Notes under the pieces: model-generated
Seen by the model: only the letters and a program-made list of their open reading frames with translations
Database searches by the model: none
What the model was told of the DNA's origin: nothing
DNA from: Metallyticus violacea
Taxonomy: Eukaryota > Arthropoda > Insecta > Mantodea > Metallyticidae
Length of the DNA: 64,000 nt
Direction: 5' to 3'
Assembly: GCA_030762175.1 (NCBI GenBank)
Contig: CM060843.1
Location: 24,507,501 to 24,571,500, forward strand
Position numbers and translations under genes: made by a program
Shown here: positions 10,966-21,890 of the stretch, in pieces
How the letters are laid out: every line of letters begins with the position of its first letter
Numbering within the stretch: position 1 is the first letter of the stretch

Positions 10966-11490
10966 TTAAGACTGAATGCTTTAAATTATCACGCGAACAA
11001 CAATACACAGCAACAATTTTAAACATTAAAACATCGCTTTGCGGCGATTGTTGTAAAAACCGCGTTAGCCCAAAATTAACGGTAAGTTAGAATAAAAAAA
11101 AACTCCAAGAAATAGACTAAAGCTTAAAAATCCATTGATTAGGCATTAGGCATGTGTTGCGTACCTGTAATGTCGCAAAGTTAGCCTTATTCAAGGCTTG
11201 AAACCCAAGTGTTGTAAAAAATAAAAACAGAGATTTACTTGCTGTTTCACTTTTTCCGCCGCTGAGTGCATGTAAAAATGTTCTTTTTCTCGGTTTCCCA
11301 TATAACTTGTGATCAGCAATTTGTACCACGACCTTTTGCATAAATTACAAAATCGCCACGTTTTCCCCTTAACTACCAGAAAACCTTTCAATGTTATCAA
11401 ATGCTTTTTTGCCTAACATAGAGATTCTAACCGCACCTTATAATATTTCAGCTTTAGCCAATAGCAATCTAGAGTTTAGGGTAGACACTC
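10966..11490. other. AT-rich gap between two Tc1-like fossils
   Basis: Two overlapping minus frames at 11117-11400 have no motif I know. The rest is AT-rich. It may include terminal sequence of one or both neighbouring Tc1-like elements. Confidence 0.3.
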
Positions 11491-12440
11491 CACGTGGATA
11501 TTCTGCCAGTGATGGTGGAGAGGTGTGAATAACTGATCCAGGGTCTCAATGTTCTCAATATCCCCATATGGAAGGGTATTCTATGATGCTTGATTGGATT
11601 TAGTTTAGTTCTGGAGACTGAGCAGGCCACTAGTACTGTAACTTTGTGTCTTTCTAACTACCTAGACACAAGTCCTGCATCATATGCTTTGGCACAATCA
11701 GGTATGTACAGGAATTCACGTTCAGACGTTTCAGCAACAGGAAGGACCACATTTTCCATGCACCTGTTTGCACTTATTGTCCCATACATCAAAATGAGAC
11801 ATTTGGCGTTATTTCTTCTCAGGACACTATGGTATCTTCTTTGAATTTGTGAACTTGTGAACTATCTACATATGTCTTAGTCTTTCTGAGTTACCTGGTT
11901 GTCTCCATATGCGAACTCTCGTAGAATCTGGATGCAGACCGAAGCGTGATTCATCTGTGAAGAAAACATGGCTCCATTATTCTTTTTCCAATTGACATGT
12001 TTCCGGTATCATGCAATACAACCTCCATTTGCAAATCGAATCGTTTTAAGACGGGAATGAAGCAGTGTATTTCTAACAGTTTGGATTGAAATAGGTAAAT
12101 TATCAAATTCTGCAGGGTATTTCTTAATGTGGCAGCATTTGCCTTCTATCTCTCAGGGCCCTTAGGCGCAGGAATCTATCTTATGCAGCAACTGTAATCC
12201 TTGGTTTACTTGGATGTTGTTCTTCTGGATGCCAAATTCTTTATATCACTTTCAAACCCTGCCTCTTCCCCTTTTCAGAGCCCTAGCAGATCAGCTTGTG
12301 TTCAACCTATTTCTAACTATTACAATAGCCATAAAATCTCCTCTGAACTTAATTATGATCGATGATCATTCATTTCATTTCTTAAAGTACCATTTGTTCC
12401 AACAAAGAAAAGTTTCCAAATTCCCATATTAAAAAGCAAC
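11491..12440 (-). pseudogene. Decayed Tc1-like transposase, copy B (different family)
   Basis: On the minus strand VFFTDESRFGLHPDSTRVRI (near 11900-11960) gives the first catalytic aspartate block. DCAKAYDAGLVSR followed by a stop and LERHKVTVL gives the second block, and KLNPIKH the third, where the usual glutamate has become lysine. Several stops interrupt it. The order and spacing are those of a Tc1-like transposase, but the words differ from copy A, so this is a second family. It is not functional. Confidence 0.65.
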
Positions 12441-12789
12441 ATATTAAGCTCATTTGCAATATAGCAATTTATTAAAAAAAATAACTGACTGCTATGGTGA
12501 CTGGTAGGTAGACACAAGCCATACATATTTACTCCCTGTTTATCATTCTACCAACAATTTTATGTAATTACATTGTTCCTTCTTAGATAATTTTGATGTG
12601 TGTAATTATACTTTCTAGATGAACAGTTTCTCTGTTGTTAACATAAGACGTTGATTGTTATTACAGGGCACAGCCAGCACGTTTTTTGACTACTGGGATA
12701 GTGCTGTGCCCTTGAAAGTCAGTGAGTGTTTTGCAAAAGCATTTGAACTTGGATTGTAAGGGATGGAGGAGACATTTTGACCACTTAAT
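12441..12789. other. AT-rich gap
   Basis: I see nothing recognisable here beyond short A and T runs. Confidence 0.4.
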
Positions 12790-13195
12790 AATTGTTCAAT
12801 GGTCTTTATTTGTGCTTATGCTCCCAATAGAGACCTTTGGCAGGAAGGGATGAAGTGAGGGACCACCGGGCGGCCAAGATCCATGGATGGGGAGGAGCGG
12901 ACAAAGACGGGGTTCCCAATGCCGGAGAAGATACATTTTCAAAGCGTAAGCCAACATCACAGCGCACACAGACCGCCTCTTCTTGTATTTTCGACCTGTA
13001 ACAGTACCAAGGGAATGAACTGAGATGAAATTGGAGAGCGGAAAATTCACGGAAATAAAGATTCCTCTCAGCATTTGTATAAGTGACCAAGGAAAACAGC
13101 GAAAAAGCTGAAGATCAGAATAGATGGCCCAAGGAGTTTGCACCCAGGACCTCCTAAATACTATTCCTAAGCGTTACCACCTCAGCTATCCCACT
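12790..13195 (-). mobile_element. Probable tRNA-derived SINE (family C), long body
   Basis: The minus-strand head reads GGGATAGCTGAGGTGGTAAC (A-box-like) followed by GGGTGCAAACTCC (B-box-like). A body of about 350 bp ends in AATAAAGACCATTGAACAAT. The minus frames in the body show no protein motif. No target duplication was found, so the ends are approximate. Confidence 0.45.
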
Positions 13196-13778
13196 TGGTT
13201 GCAAAACTATTACGATTACAATGTTGTAGGTATAACATGATAATGCCAGGCCTGATACTGCAAATGCTAAATAATAGATAATGGAGCCATGAACCATGAA
13301 GTCCCCCCCCCCCTTTACATTCTGCAAGGCTGAGCATTCATTGCCTTTGTGTGCCAATTAAACGCAGTTGCTCACTGTAGAGTATTGCTTTACAGTGAAT
13401 CGTTTTTCTCTGAAGGCTGTTATGATCTCAAGGGGTTGTTATATCAGATGATGCACATGCACTTTTTAACTTAACTGTTCAATATTCTTTGCAAAATGCT
13501 TTTGCACCTTACATCCGGCTATAATTATAAACAAAGAAAGCAAGTATAACATGAAAGTTCGCTGGTATTTCTCGAGATAATAACAGTTCGACTAAGGAGC
13601 CCGCGAGAATAAGAGGAAAATAAAACTTGAACATTTCTTAAAATGTGGGGTTTATAATTAAAATTCAGGGGCAAAAAGAGCTTTTTTTTTTAATTCGTTT
13701 CAGCCAACTATGTTTGGAGCAGTGATTAAACAGATTCCTTATCTTTCGCAAGCTGTCTCCTTCGACGGCAGTATGCTT
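13196..13778. other. Gap with a short poly-C tract
   Basis: The stretch contains a run of about ten C near 13306 and is otherwise AT-rich with no motif. Nothing else is supported. Confidence 0.4.
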
Positions 13779-14237
13779 TCATTCTCTCATTCTAACTCTT
13801 CTTTCGAGAATACCCTTCCTGTTCTCTTTGCTTTTATTTTTCAAATTTTTTTCGGACAGATCCATCACCTCTTCCAAACACTTCTCTATGTATTCATTCT
13901 TGACTCCACACTGTTTTAAATATTGATGAACTTCCTTCACCCATGGGATTTTTGTATTTTTTTTCTTTTTTCTCCCCCCTTCATAGAATGTGAGTATCTT
14001 GTTTGCTATTCTTTCTGGTTCCATTCTTCTCAAATGTCCATAAAACTCCAACCATCTTTTCTTCATTGTGTTGGAGATTATCTCAAACCTTTCATATAGT
14101 TCACGATTTTGTCTCAAGTGAAAAGTGAACTCACTAGATGTTACTTTTTTGCCCCAGGATCTTCCTTGGAAATTTCCTTTCTTTCTATTGTACTGCGAAA
14201 GTTCTTTCCTAACTATTGTCTCTTCTGTTGCACACAA
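13779..14237 (-). pseudogene. LINE ORF2 C-terminal fragment
   Basis: A 152-codon lysine-rich frame contains MKKRWLEFYGHLRRMEPERI followed by a basic stretch and WVKEVHQYLKQCG. This layout matches the region after the reverse transcriptase in many arthropod non-LTR retrotransposons. No RT motif is present, so it is a 5'-truncated or eroded copy. The clade is not determined; it is not the same element as the 5-9.8 kb LINE, which ends in RNase H and a zinc motif. Confidence 0.5.
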
Positions 14238-14870
14238 AAGAAAAAATAACCTTTATTAATGAGTTACATAGTCTCCGGAAAGTTTTTATTATCACGAACA
14301 TAATATTGCAGCTCTGAACTCTAAGCCGTATATCATCCACTACTCCACTGTTCCTCTCCCTTCATAGGCCTGGCCTCCTCTCGCTATTTAAAGATTTAGC
14401 AGTACTGCAACAAATGAAATAATAGCGACATTTTAGCGGTTTTGCCAGGTTTCATACTGCGCAGAAACAAACACATGTATCACATACTGTGGCTTCTATG
14501 GCAAACACACTGATGTGTTGTTAACGCTCCTACAGCTAAAATTAATAATTCAAGTTTACTGTGCCGCAACAAAGGCGAAATTTTAACGGGTTACACACAG
14601 CTAGAGCAGAATCCATTAGATTGCAGTTATGGTCGCTTTGCGATTAATGTGGGAAAAATTGTGCTTTAATGTTTAAATAAAGCTATGCTCGCTAGTTGCC
14701 TTAAAACCTACCCTGACTTTAAGGGCACATGTAAACAATGGTTATGTCACTGCTACGTTCCCTTGGCTAAGATCAACTATATATACCATACCGCAATGTG
14801 GATATTGATAATACCAAAATGGTGGAAAATGAGGGCCACGCTTTGTAATGGATAGCTTTGTTACTGCTTC
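14238..14870. other. Gap with no recognisable feature
   Basis: No coding motif, tRNA box pair or inverted terminal repeat is apparent. Confidence 0.4.
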
Positions 14871-15860
14871 ATTGCACTTACCTGGTTTATTACAGCAGTT
14901 TATAATTCGAAGTAAATCAACAGCAGCGTGTTACTTCTTTTATTTTTTATTAAGTTAATATTGATTTAGTGAAATCACACCCAGAACTTGTTTAATAGAA
15001 AGTGTTAGTACCACATGGGTTGCTCTTGTATGTTTTTAATTATGGCAGTGCACGGTATAATATCATATTTACAATTCCTGAGTAGCAGTAAGTAAAATAG
15101 GAGTGGATCACATCGTGCAAATTTTGCAGTTAATGATGAAACTGTAGTGTCTATTTTTCGTACCAAAATTTGTGATTAGGGAGGATATTTTCCCAGAAAA
15201 TTTCTGTAATCTACCATCGTATATGATGGAGTGGGTTAACGAAGAAACAATGTACCAAGCGGGGTTTGAATCAATATGATGAGAGTTTTAATCAATTGTG
15301 TCAGCGTGAGATGTTATATTTCGACACGTTTGTAAGTGAGGTTATGTTGCTGCATTAATACATGGGTTTGTTTATTTTGTTTGTTGCACTTACCTGGTTT
15401 TACACAGTGGTGTATAGCAGGAAGCAAACAAACAGTACTGTGTCATTTCTTTAGTTTTTTATTACGTTAATATTGATTTGTGGAAATCACACCAGGAACT
15501 TGTGCAATAAAAGTGTTTAGTACAACATGGGTTGCTCTTGTATGTCTGTGTACCACATAATACCTCATTTACATTTCCTAAAGGATGAATGGATAAATAG
15601 TATGCACCATGCAAATTTTGAAGTTAATGATTAAGCTGTAGTATGTATAAACATTTCGTATCAAAAGTTGTGGTTAGGGAGGACATTTTCCTTGAGTCGT
15701 TTTTCCCAAGCTAACATATTATGTGACAGAGAGGGTTAGCAATAAGGAAAGATCTGGAAGAACGTATCAAGCGGGTTTTGGGGCGAAATAAAGAGAGTTT
15801 TAATTAAGGGTGTGAGCAGGATATTATGTTTCGACTCTTTTGCAAGTGAAGTTTAAACAC
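14871..15860. repeat. Imperfect tandem duplication, period about 512 bp
   Basis: Two units align throughout: GCACTTACCTGGTTT occurs at 14874 and 15386, GGGTTGCTCTTGTATGT in both, and GAGAGTTTTAATTAA-like words in both. The second unit differs by many substitutions and small indels, so the duplication is old. No protein frame is conserved between the units. It may be part of a transposon or a start of local satellite growth. Confidence 0.8.
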
Positions 15861-15984
15861 AACAGGTACTACAGGTTAACGCTGGCCCTGTGGCGCTAGT
15901 GTTGCTGTTTACATGTCAATGATGGCTATGTGGGGTGGCGGAGAGGTAGTGGGATCGGATACATGGTACAGTGCATCACGTAAT

Positions 15985-16270
15985 GTTATAAACCGTGGGC
16001 AGTCCTATTAGTATTACATTTACTTTTCTGTTATTCGCCAAAGTGTGGCTATTTCTGTTAAAATGGATTTTGTCCCTTATAGTAAACAGAAGATATTTAA
16101 AGGTCGGGATTTCTCTATGAAGTTCATAGTATTCAAAAACAAATAAAAAAAAACATGTAAATAACAGATTTGTCAAAGTCGTCTAGCTGGACAGACTTTT
16201 TCCATTTTGGATTTTTACCGGGAGTTGCTACTTTGATGCCTAGTCTTTCTGTCCTTTCGCACTCTTTGCT
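15985..16270 (-). pseudogene. N-terminal fragment of a DDE transposase
   Basis: The minus strand gives KVATPGKNPKWKKSVQLDD and, in a second frame, EYYELHREIPTFKYLLFTI. This LDDFD-then-helix arrangement is seen in the region before the catalytic core of an arthropod IS630/Tc1-type transposase family. Frames are broken and the catalytic part is not visible. The call rests on a short similarity remembered from that family. Confidence 0.4.
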
Positions 16271-17273
16271 AATACGTTTTCTCGCTTACTCCGACGGCCT
16301 TTGGTGCTCTTTCTACGGCTTTTTTTAAAGGAAGAGTAAGGCCAATTCTCTTTTCATTCCTACAGAATTGCAGGTCTGTAAATTCACATTCTGCTTTCAG
16401 GTTTATAAACTTTCTTGGATAGTTTCTTCTTATTTGCACACGGTGAGTAACACGTTCGTTTTATATAGGACAACACAGACTACTGTATTCAAGTACGCAC
16501 TGCAGTGCACTGATAATTTAAGACGCCTATACCGGGCATGACGTAACACTCATCAACTCGCCACGGGTAACGTGAGCTGGAACGGGTAATACACCCGTTT
16601 ATAACTATTGCCAAGGAAGACGATTATAAATATGACGCTATGTAGGTATCCAGTAATTTGGAAGTTAGTGTACTTTATAAAGTTTTGTGCCTAATTGTGG
16701 AGAAGCTTATAATAAATACTATTTTATATTTCGTTTACATATGAGAAATATTGTGCGTAAACAATTTCAGATTCTTAAAAATGTCGAAATATTTTCTCAT
16801 GATAAACAATGTCATCTTGCAAACATAATACTGCGTAAAATTTTTGTATTTGCTATTGGCAGCAGTAGGGCGACTTCGGCCGCCATTTTTTTTTCTTTCT
16901 TCATATTGGGGTCTGGTTAATTAGTCGGTCTTGTTTTGGCTACCATCCGGGTAACCGTCGATTAGCCTGGTATATAACAATATATTTTCAAACAGATCAA
17001 CACTTTACTCGTATTATTAAACCCGTGATTAAAAATGAGCGTGGACAATACCAGATGGTCGTGATGTTGTTACTTTAACTTGCTTATTACTCATATTTCT
17101 GTAGGTTACTATTATTACCAACAGCTTAACATTTTAAGTCATTCATTGTTTACATAATATCCACTTTTGGTGATACTTGAGTATGCATAAGTCACACAAA
17201 TGGAAGTTTTAAATTTATCTACAATAAGAGCAGAGTGAATAAGCCTATTATTAGAAGATGATGTGACTGGTAT
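16271..17273. other. AT-rich gap
   Basis: Short frames are present but none has a motif. I see no inverted terminal repeats or tRNA boxes. Confidence 0.4.
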
Positions 17274-17320
17274 CCCAATCCACCGAACCCAATCCACCGA
17301 ACCCAATCCACCGAACCCAA
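17274..17320. repeat. 14-bp minisatellite, three units
   Basis: CCCAATCCACCGAA is repeated three times head to tail, identical in each unit, then ends in a partial unit. It is a short local tandem array. Confidence 0.9.
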
Positions 17321-17439
17321 AAAGTGCATCTAGTTTTACAGTTGAAATTGCACCAAGCACAAAATAGCAGCAAAATGTGTTGACACCAGTTATACTAACA
17401 GGAAGACATGCTCGAAAAACAACAAAAATTAGACTGAGA

Positions 17440-17968
17440 TTCTACACAAAACTATCATTGCGATTTGCAACGAATTCTGGAATGCAGATTGTTGCTGAAG
17501 GACCTTGGTCATAAAAATATCTTTCCAATGGGTACCTGCACACTGTGGCATCGTGGGAAACGAACACGCGGATCAACTTGCTAAAATAAATAAATAAAGG
17601 AGCCTTGCTGACCCAGAGACCCACGAGGACAGTACCATTTCATTTCCTAAAGCTTTTGACAAATAGGATTTTTAAACATACTTTTAAATCGGAAGCTTCA
17701 GCGGCAACTAAAGACAAAAATTGGGCGATTATGAGAACACTGCTTGTGTACCTGAAGGCTGGTGTCGCTCGCTTTGGCTTGTTGATGAAACATGAGTGTC
17801 TGAGGTGCCACCTCTACCTCTCCAAATTGTACCCTTTGTGATTTTCGTCAATCTATGACGTGTGCTCTGCATTAAGCGGTTTTAATTGTATTGTTCAAAA
17901 ATACATAACTAATGGCATAAGTGCTAACGTGTACGTGGCACTTGTTAAAAAACAAATAAATAAATAAA
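17440..17968 (+). pseudogene. 3' end of an RNase H-bearing LINE
   Basis: The plus strand gives QWVPAHCGIVGNEHADQLAK, the last RNase H block with its histidine and aspartate, near 17523-17583. After frame breaks, VARF and HECLRCHLYLSKL follow near 17765-17825, typical of the post-RNase H part of I/R1-like LINEs. The fragment ends in a TAAA-type tail at 17950-17968. It is non-coding now. An internal A-rich AAATAAATAAATAAA lies at 17583-17597. Confidence 0.65.
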
Positions 17969-18127
17969 CACATTGAAAATGTTGCCTGTAGACAGCCCAT
18001 GAGACGTTACACTAACATCAACATACGCTTTCTGATTGCGCGATAATAATTTACACAGCACCGTACATAAACAGGGATAAAGGATAAACCTCAATAAGGC
18101 AAATTTCTAACTAAACTTCGGCGAACA

Positions 18128-18165
18128 ATTAACCTAACCTAACCTAACCTAACCTTACTTAACCT
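18128..18165. repeat. Short interstitial telomere-like repeat
   Basis: CCTAA is repeated about five times and then decays into CCTTA and CCTGA variants. TTAGG is the ancestral arthropod telomere repeat, so this looks like a short interstitial tract, although such short arrays also arise as ordinary microsatellites. Confidence 0.7.
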
Positions 18166-18339
18166 TACCTGACCCTAACGCAAGGAAGGAGCCTCATGAA
18201 ACTTAAACCTAATTTATGGCTTATATTTTAAGATTGAAACCCATAAGTTAGGTTTAAATTTACAGTGGTAATAGTGGTATTTATACATGTGTATTTCTGC
18301 AATTACATTACTGTTGCATCATATATAAATTATGATATA

Positions 18340-18955
18340 TACCCGGGCCGCTGAAACTTTGCACTTGACAGCTACCTTTTCAGTTGTCAAATGAGGAATG
18401 CTACTCGTAGCACCTTCTGAACCAATTACAAAGTGGCATTATCGGTCAGTCGGTCGTGACGTAGAAGCTGCTGTATTGTCGGTTTTTCTTATGTTTCAAC
18501 TGATTTCTATCACGTGTTTAAATTGAGTTATTGCGATTATTTGAACTGGTTAATTTGTACAAGTTAGAAAATGTTCCAAAGCGGTTATTTGCAGAGTGAT
18601 ATCTAGCCCTTTGCGTCGAGGTGTTAAGCGGACGGCAAAATGCTGTTAGAGACGCCATATATCATAACGGTTCGAGGCTTTTCTTACTTACAATCATGAG
18701 CAAATATCTACACAGTAGATCTCTCACTGTCAAAGGTTTATTCTTTATTGTGCTTACATTACTATGCAGCATATTTAGTCACGGTTATAAATCATTATTA
18801 CATATACTTGATTTACGTTTACGAGGCGACATTAAAAGCTCTACAATACCAACCGTTAAACAGTGGTTACTATTGCAACGTCGCAACCGCAACATAGCCA
18901 ACATTTACTTAAGCTGACGCTTACTGTCAAGTGCAAAGTTTTAGCGTCCCGGGTA
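18340..18955. mobile_element. MITE with about 33-bp terminal inverted repeats
   Basis: The left end TACCCGGGCCGCTGAAACTT and its continuation to about 18372 is matched in inverse orientation by the right end (about 18923-18955). The shared core includes AAACTTTGCACTTGACAG. TA dinucleotides flank both ends, consistent with a TA target duplication and a Tc1/mariner-type source. It is 616 bp long with no transposase motif, so it is non-autonomous. Confidence 0.8.
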
Positions 18956-21377
18956 TACGATAAAATGATGTAACAGTTGGCAATTCTGAAAAATAAAGGA
19001 CGAGCCGCTAAAGATAATCCATAGATTCGACCTGGTGTGGAAAAAGACACATGGGAATATGCTGATATGGAAATTTGCCTTATTAATAACATAGCGAGTA
19101 TATCTGAACTACAACTGTTCACACTATGCTTTAATAATCCACTCATTTTTCTGTTAAGTAACTTTAACTTACCGTGCAGTGAGTGCCTATATTCAAGTTT
19201 CAATCCACTTTGTTGTATATGCATAAATTAATATCAACTTTCGTCTCCATCCTGTGTCACTTCCTCTCAGGATAATAATTACTATGAACTGACATAGGTC
19301 CTGCTGTCTTTCTAATTTAATTTTTTTTCATACAAAATTGTATATATGCCTATAAGAACAAAAATGACAGACTTTTGTACCTCCTAAACTACTCAGCAAT
19401 CACTCAAATTTTATGAGTAGAATTCATTAGCTCTAAAAATTTTAAAGTTATAAAATAATTTCGCATTATTTTTATGTATGGCAGTAGTTTTTATCTTGCC
19501 TACTTGTTATAAAATCTGTAGATATGCTCTAAAACGTGGTTCTCAAACTTTCCTTGACAGCGGACCCCCTTTAAAGATCTCTCTAATTTTTAACTCAAAG
19601 CTTAAGTTATTAAATTATTTTAAAGTTGTTCAATATTGGATTACAAAAATTAAAGATATAAATAAATATATGCACTTTTTTCAATATTTGCTTTTTCACT
19701 GTAATGTATCCTTATATGATGTTAATAATCATCATTAGTAACTAATGATATATATTAGCACAACATTACTCATCAATTTTAATTCCTGGATGAGAGGGAT
19801 AATATTGCATTTCATAAAAAAGTCATAATATATCGGACTTAATAGGATACACATGTAAACATATGATTTTATTTGACGTTTTCTGAACGAATTCTCACTT
19901 TTTTGGATAAATGAGTGCCGAAGTTGATGCGAAAGGCATCGATACTTTCATGGCCTTCTTTGATAGCCCGGTAAACTCTGGGGCTCGGCTGCCTCTCTAG
20001 TCTATGCAGTTCGCTACCGAAAGATCAGGCAGGGAAACTGTAATAGTAGCATACAACGAGTATGCTATTTTAGTAGCTAAATACCTGGAAAATACTTTAG
20101 GTGCTAAAAATACTTAAAATATATGATAAAAACGCTGCTCGATTTGAGGATGAGTCTTATTATGAACTGCAGTTCTTTAGCAGTTGGGGAGGCATAGCAT
20201 AAATGATACTGTTGATTACGGCATAATACTTACATTGACATAAAATAATTCAAACTAAAGCTATGCATCTGAAATGACTGACGATTAATGAGGAATGTTG
20301 ACTTGTACTGGGAAAAGAACGCTCATCTTCTCTCACACTTGCATCATTGGGTAACCTTTTCTTGCTTTCACAAAGTGTGAAATGCACTATTTTTTTTTTT
20401 CAAACACTTCTCTGTAATTCTTATAACACAAGATTATCTCCACATCAAAGATACACCGTACTGTTTCTGACATAAGGGTTTCTCCTGTTTCAAAAAAATT
20501 AATCGTATTGCAGAGGAAAGCCAATTTAGGGAAGATACACGCCAGGACATTTTTTAATACTGAAATACATTTCCTGAAGTACTAAAAACATTCTTAAATT
20601 CGGCAACATATTGCAAACGATAAATTGTGTTTACTTTGAGCATTTTAAACATTAAAGAAATATAAATGAAAACTACCACCTCACAACACCAAAAAATGAA
20701 ATACAACTGAGTGAGTTCAAAAATGCTGGTGGCAGAACTTAATGGTTCTCGTATCATCTTTCTTATGCTTCACTTCCTTTGATATGCGCTTGATGGTGTC
20801 GAGCTGCATATACTATAATGATTTGACACCTAAACAAAGACTGTGTTCTGTTTAACAGCAGCAGGTTTGTAGACAAAGAGGAACAAATATGAGTCCGGGC
20901 ATTGAGCCAAGTCCTGAAAAAACAAAACTTTTCTAACTGCACACTCACACGTTCGCATGAGCACATTTTGGAGTCGACGTACTTCATCACGAGAAAGTAG
21001 CACGGTGAACAATACCCTCCAGCAAAAGCGATAGCGCCTTTAAAGTATAAACACAGCAGCCCATACTAGGTGTACCACAATTGTAACATAGTCAAAATAG
21101 CATGCACACGGATGTTTATGTCAACGTTACTGCCTTATGCTGAGTGCTACTTCTGAGCCAGCCACATGATATGAAACACAAGGCAATGTTTGTCCTGTTT
21201 CTGCAATAATAACCCTGAAATGGGATATTGCTAAAAATTACTTAATTAAAAATTTATGCCACATAAAAATACATAGCTTTAAAATTTGTAAAATAAATAT
21301 TTTAAAATATATATGTATAAAGTCATAAACTTTTTGGAAAAAATGTGAAAGAACAATTACCATATATAAATTAACCC
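18956..21377. other. AT-rich region, possible hAT fragment
   Basis: GTGGTTCTCAAACTTTCCTT followed by GCGGACCCC at about 19538-19568 resembles the terminal region of hAT non-autonomous elements, but no matching right end was found. Short minus frames near 20763-21012 have no motif. Nothing else is supported. Confidence 0.3.
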
Positions 21378-21388
21378 CTAGAAGCCTG

Positions 21389-21673
21389 GGACGGGTGGCC
21401 GAGGTTGTTAAGGCGCGGACTCGTGAGGGAGATGTCTGGGGATCGAATCCCGCCAGGTCAGTGCTCCCCGACTGAGGTTTTTTCCGCGTTTTCCTCAGTC
21501 CTCATAAATGGCAAATGCCGGGGAGGTACCCTAAAACTTAGGCTTGGAATAATTCCTTCCTCAAAAATGTATACTTTCCCAATATATCATTTCATCTCAT
21601 GTATCATCAGTGCACATCGCCTGTGGTGCCTCTGTAACAAAAACGGGCGTTAAACAGCATTCATTCATTCGTT
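21389..21673 (+). mobile_element. SINE family A, copy 2
   Basis: The full head ACGGGTGGCCGAGGTTGTTA (A box) and a B box GGATCGAATCCC are followed by the family body and a TTCATTCATTC tail. The 11-bp direct repeat CTAGAAGCCTG at 21378-21388 and 21674-21684 is a perfect target duplication. Confidence 0.9.
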
Positions 21674-21819
21674 CTAGAAGCCTGAGTCAAAAGTACTTGC
21701 AACATATTAGGAGTTACCTCTTAAGGAATTAATCTCTCATAGAGGAGAAACCTTAGGGAGGTCTCCAGGCTATATATAATCAGATGAGAGAGGTTCATGG
21801 TTCCTTGCTTGAAGGAAGG

Positions 21820-21890
21820 ACACGGAGCTTAATTGGTAGAACCTCAACCTAGAAGGCTAAAGTTGTGTGTTTCGAATCCTGGACATAACT
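21820..21890 (+). repeat. Degenerate tRNA-like head, possible SINE remnant
   Basis: GAGCTTAATTGGTAGAA resembles an A box and GTTTCGAATCC a B box, 35-40 bases apart. The downstream sequence is not similar to SINE family A. Anticodon-arm pairing is weak, so a working tRNA gene is unlikely. Confidence 0.4.

Noticed and set aside
19538..19568. hAT-like terminal words
   Set aside because: No matching inverse end or 8-bp duplication was found, so it is mentioned only as a possibility.
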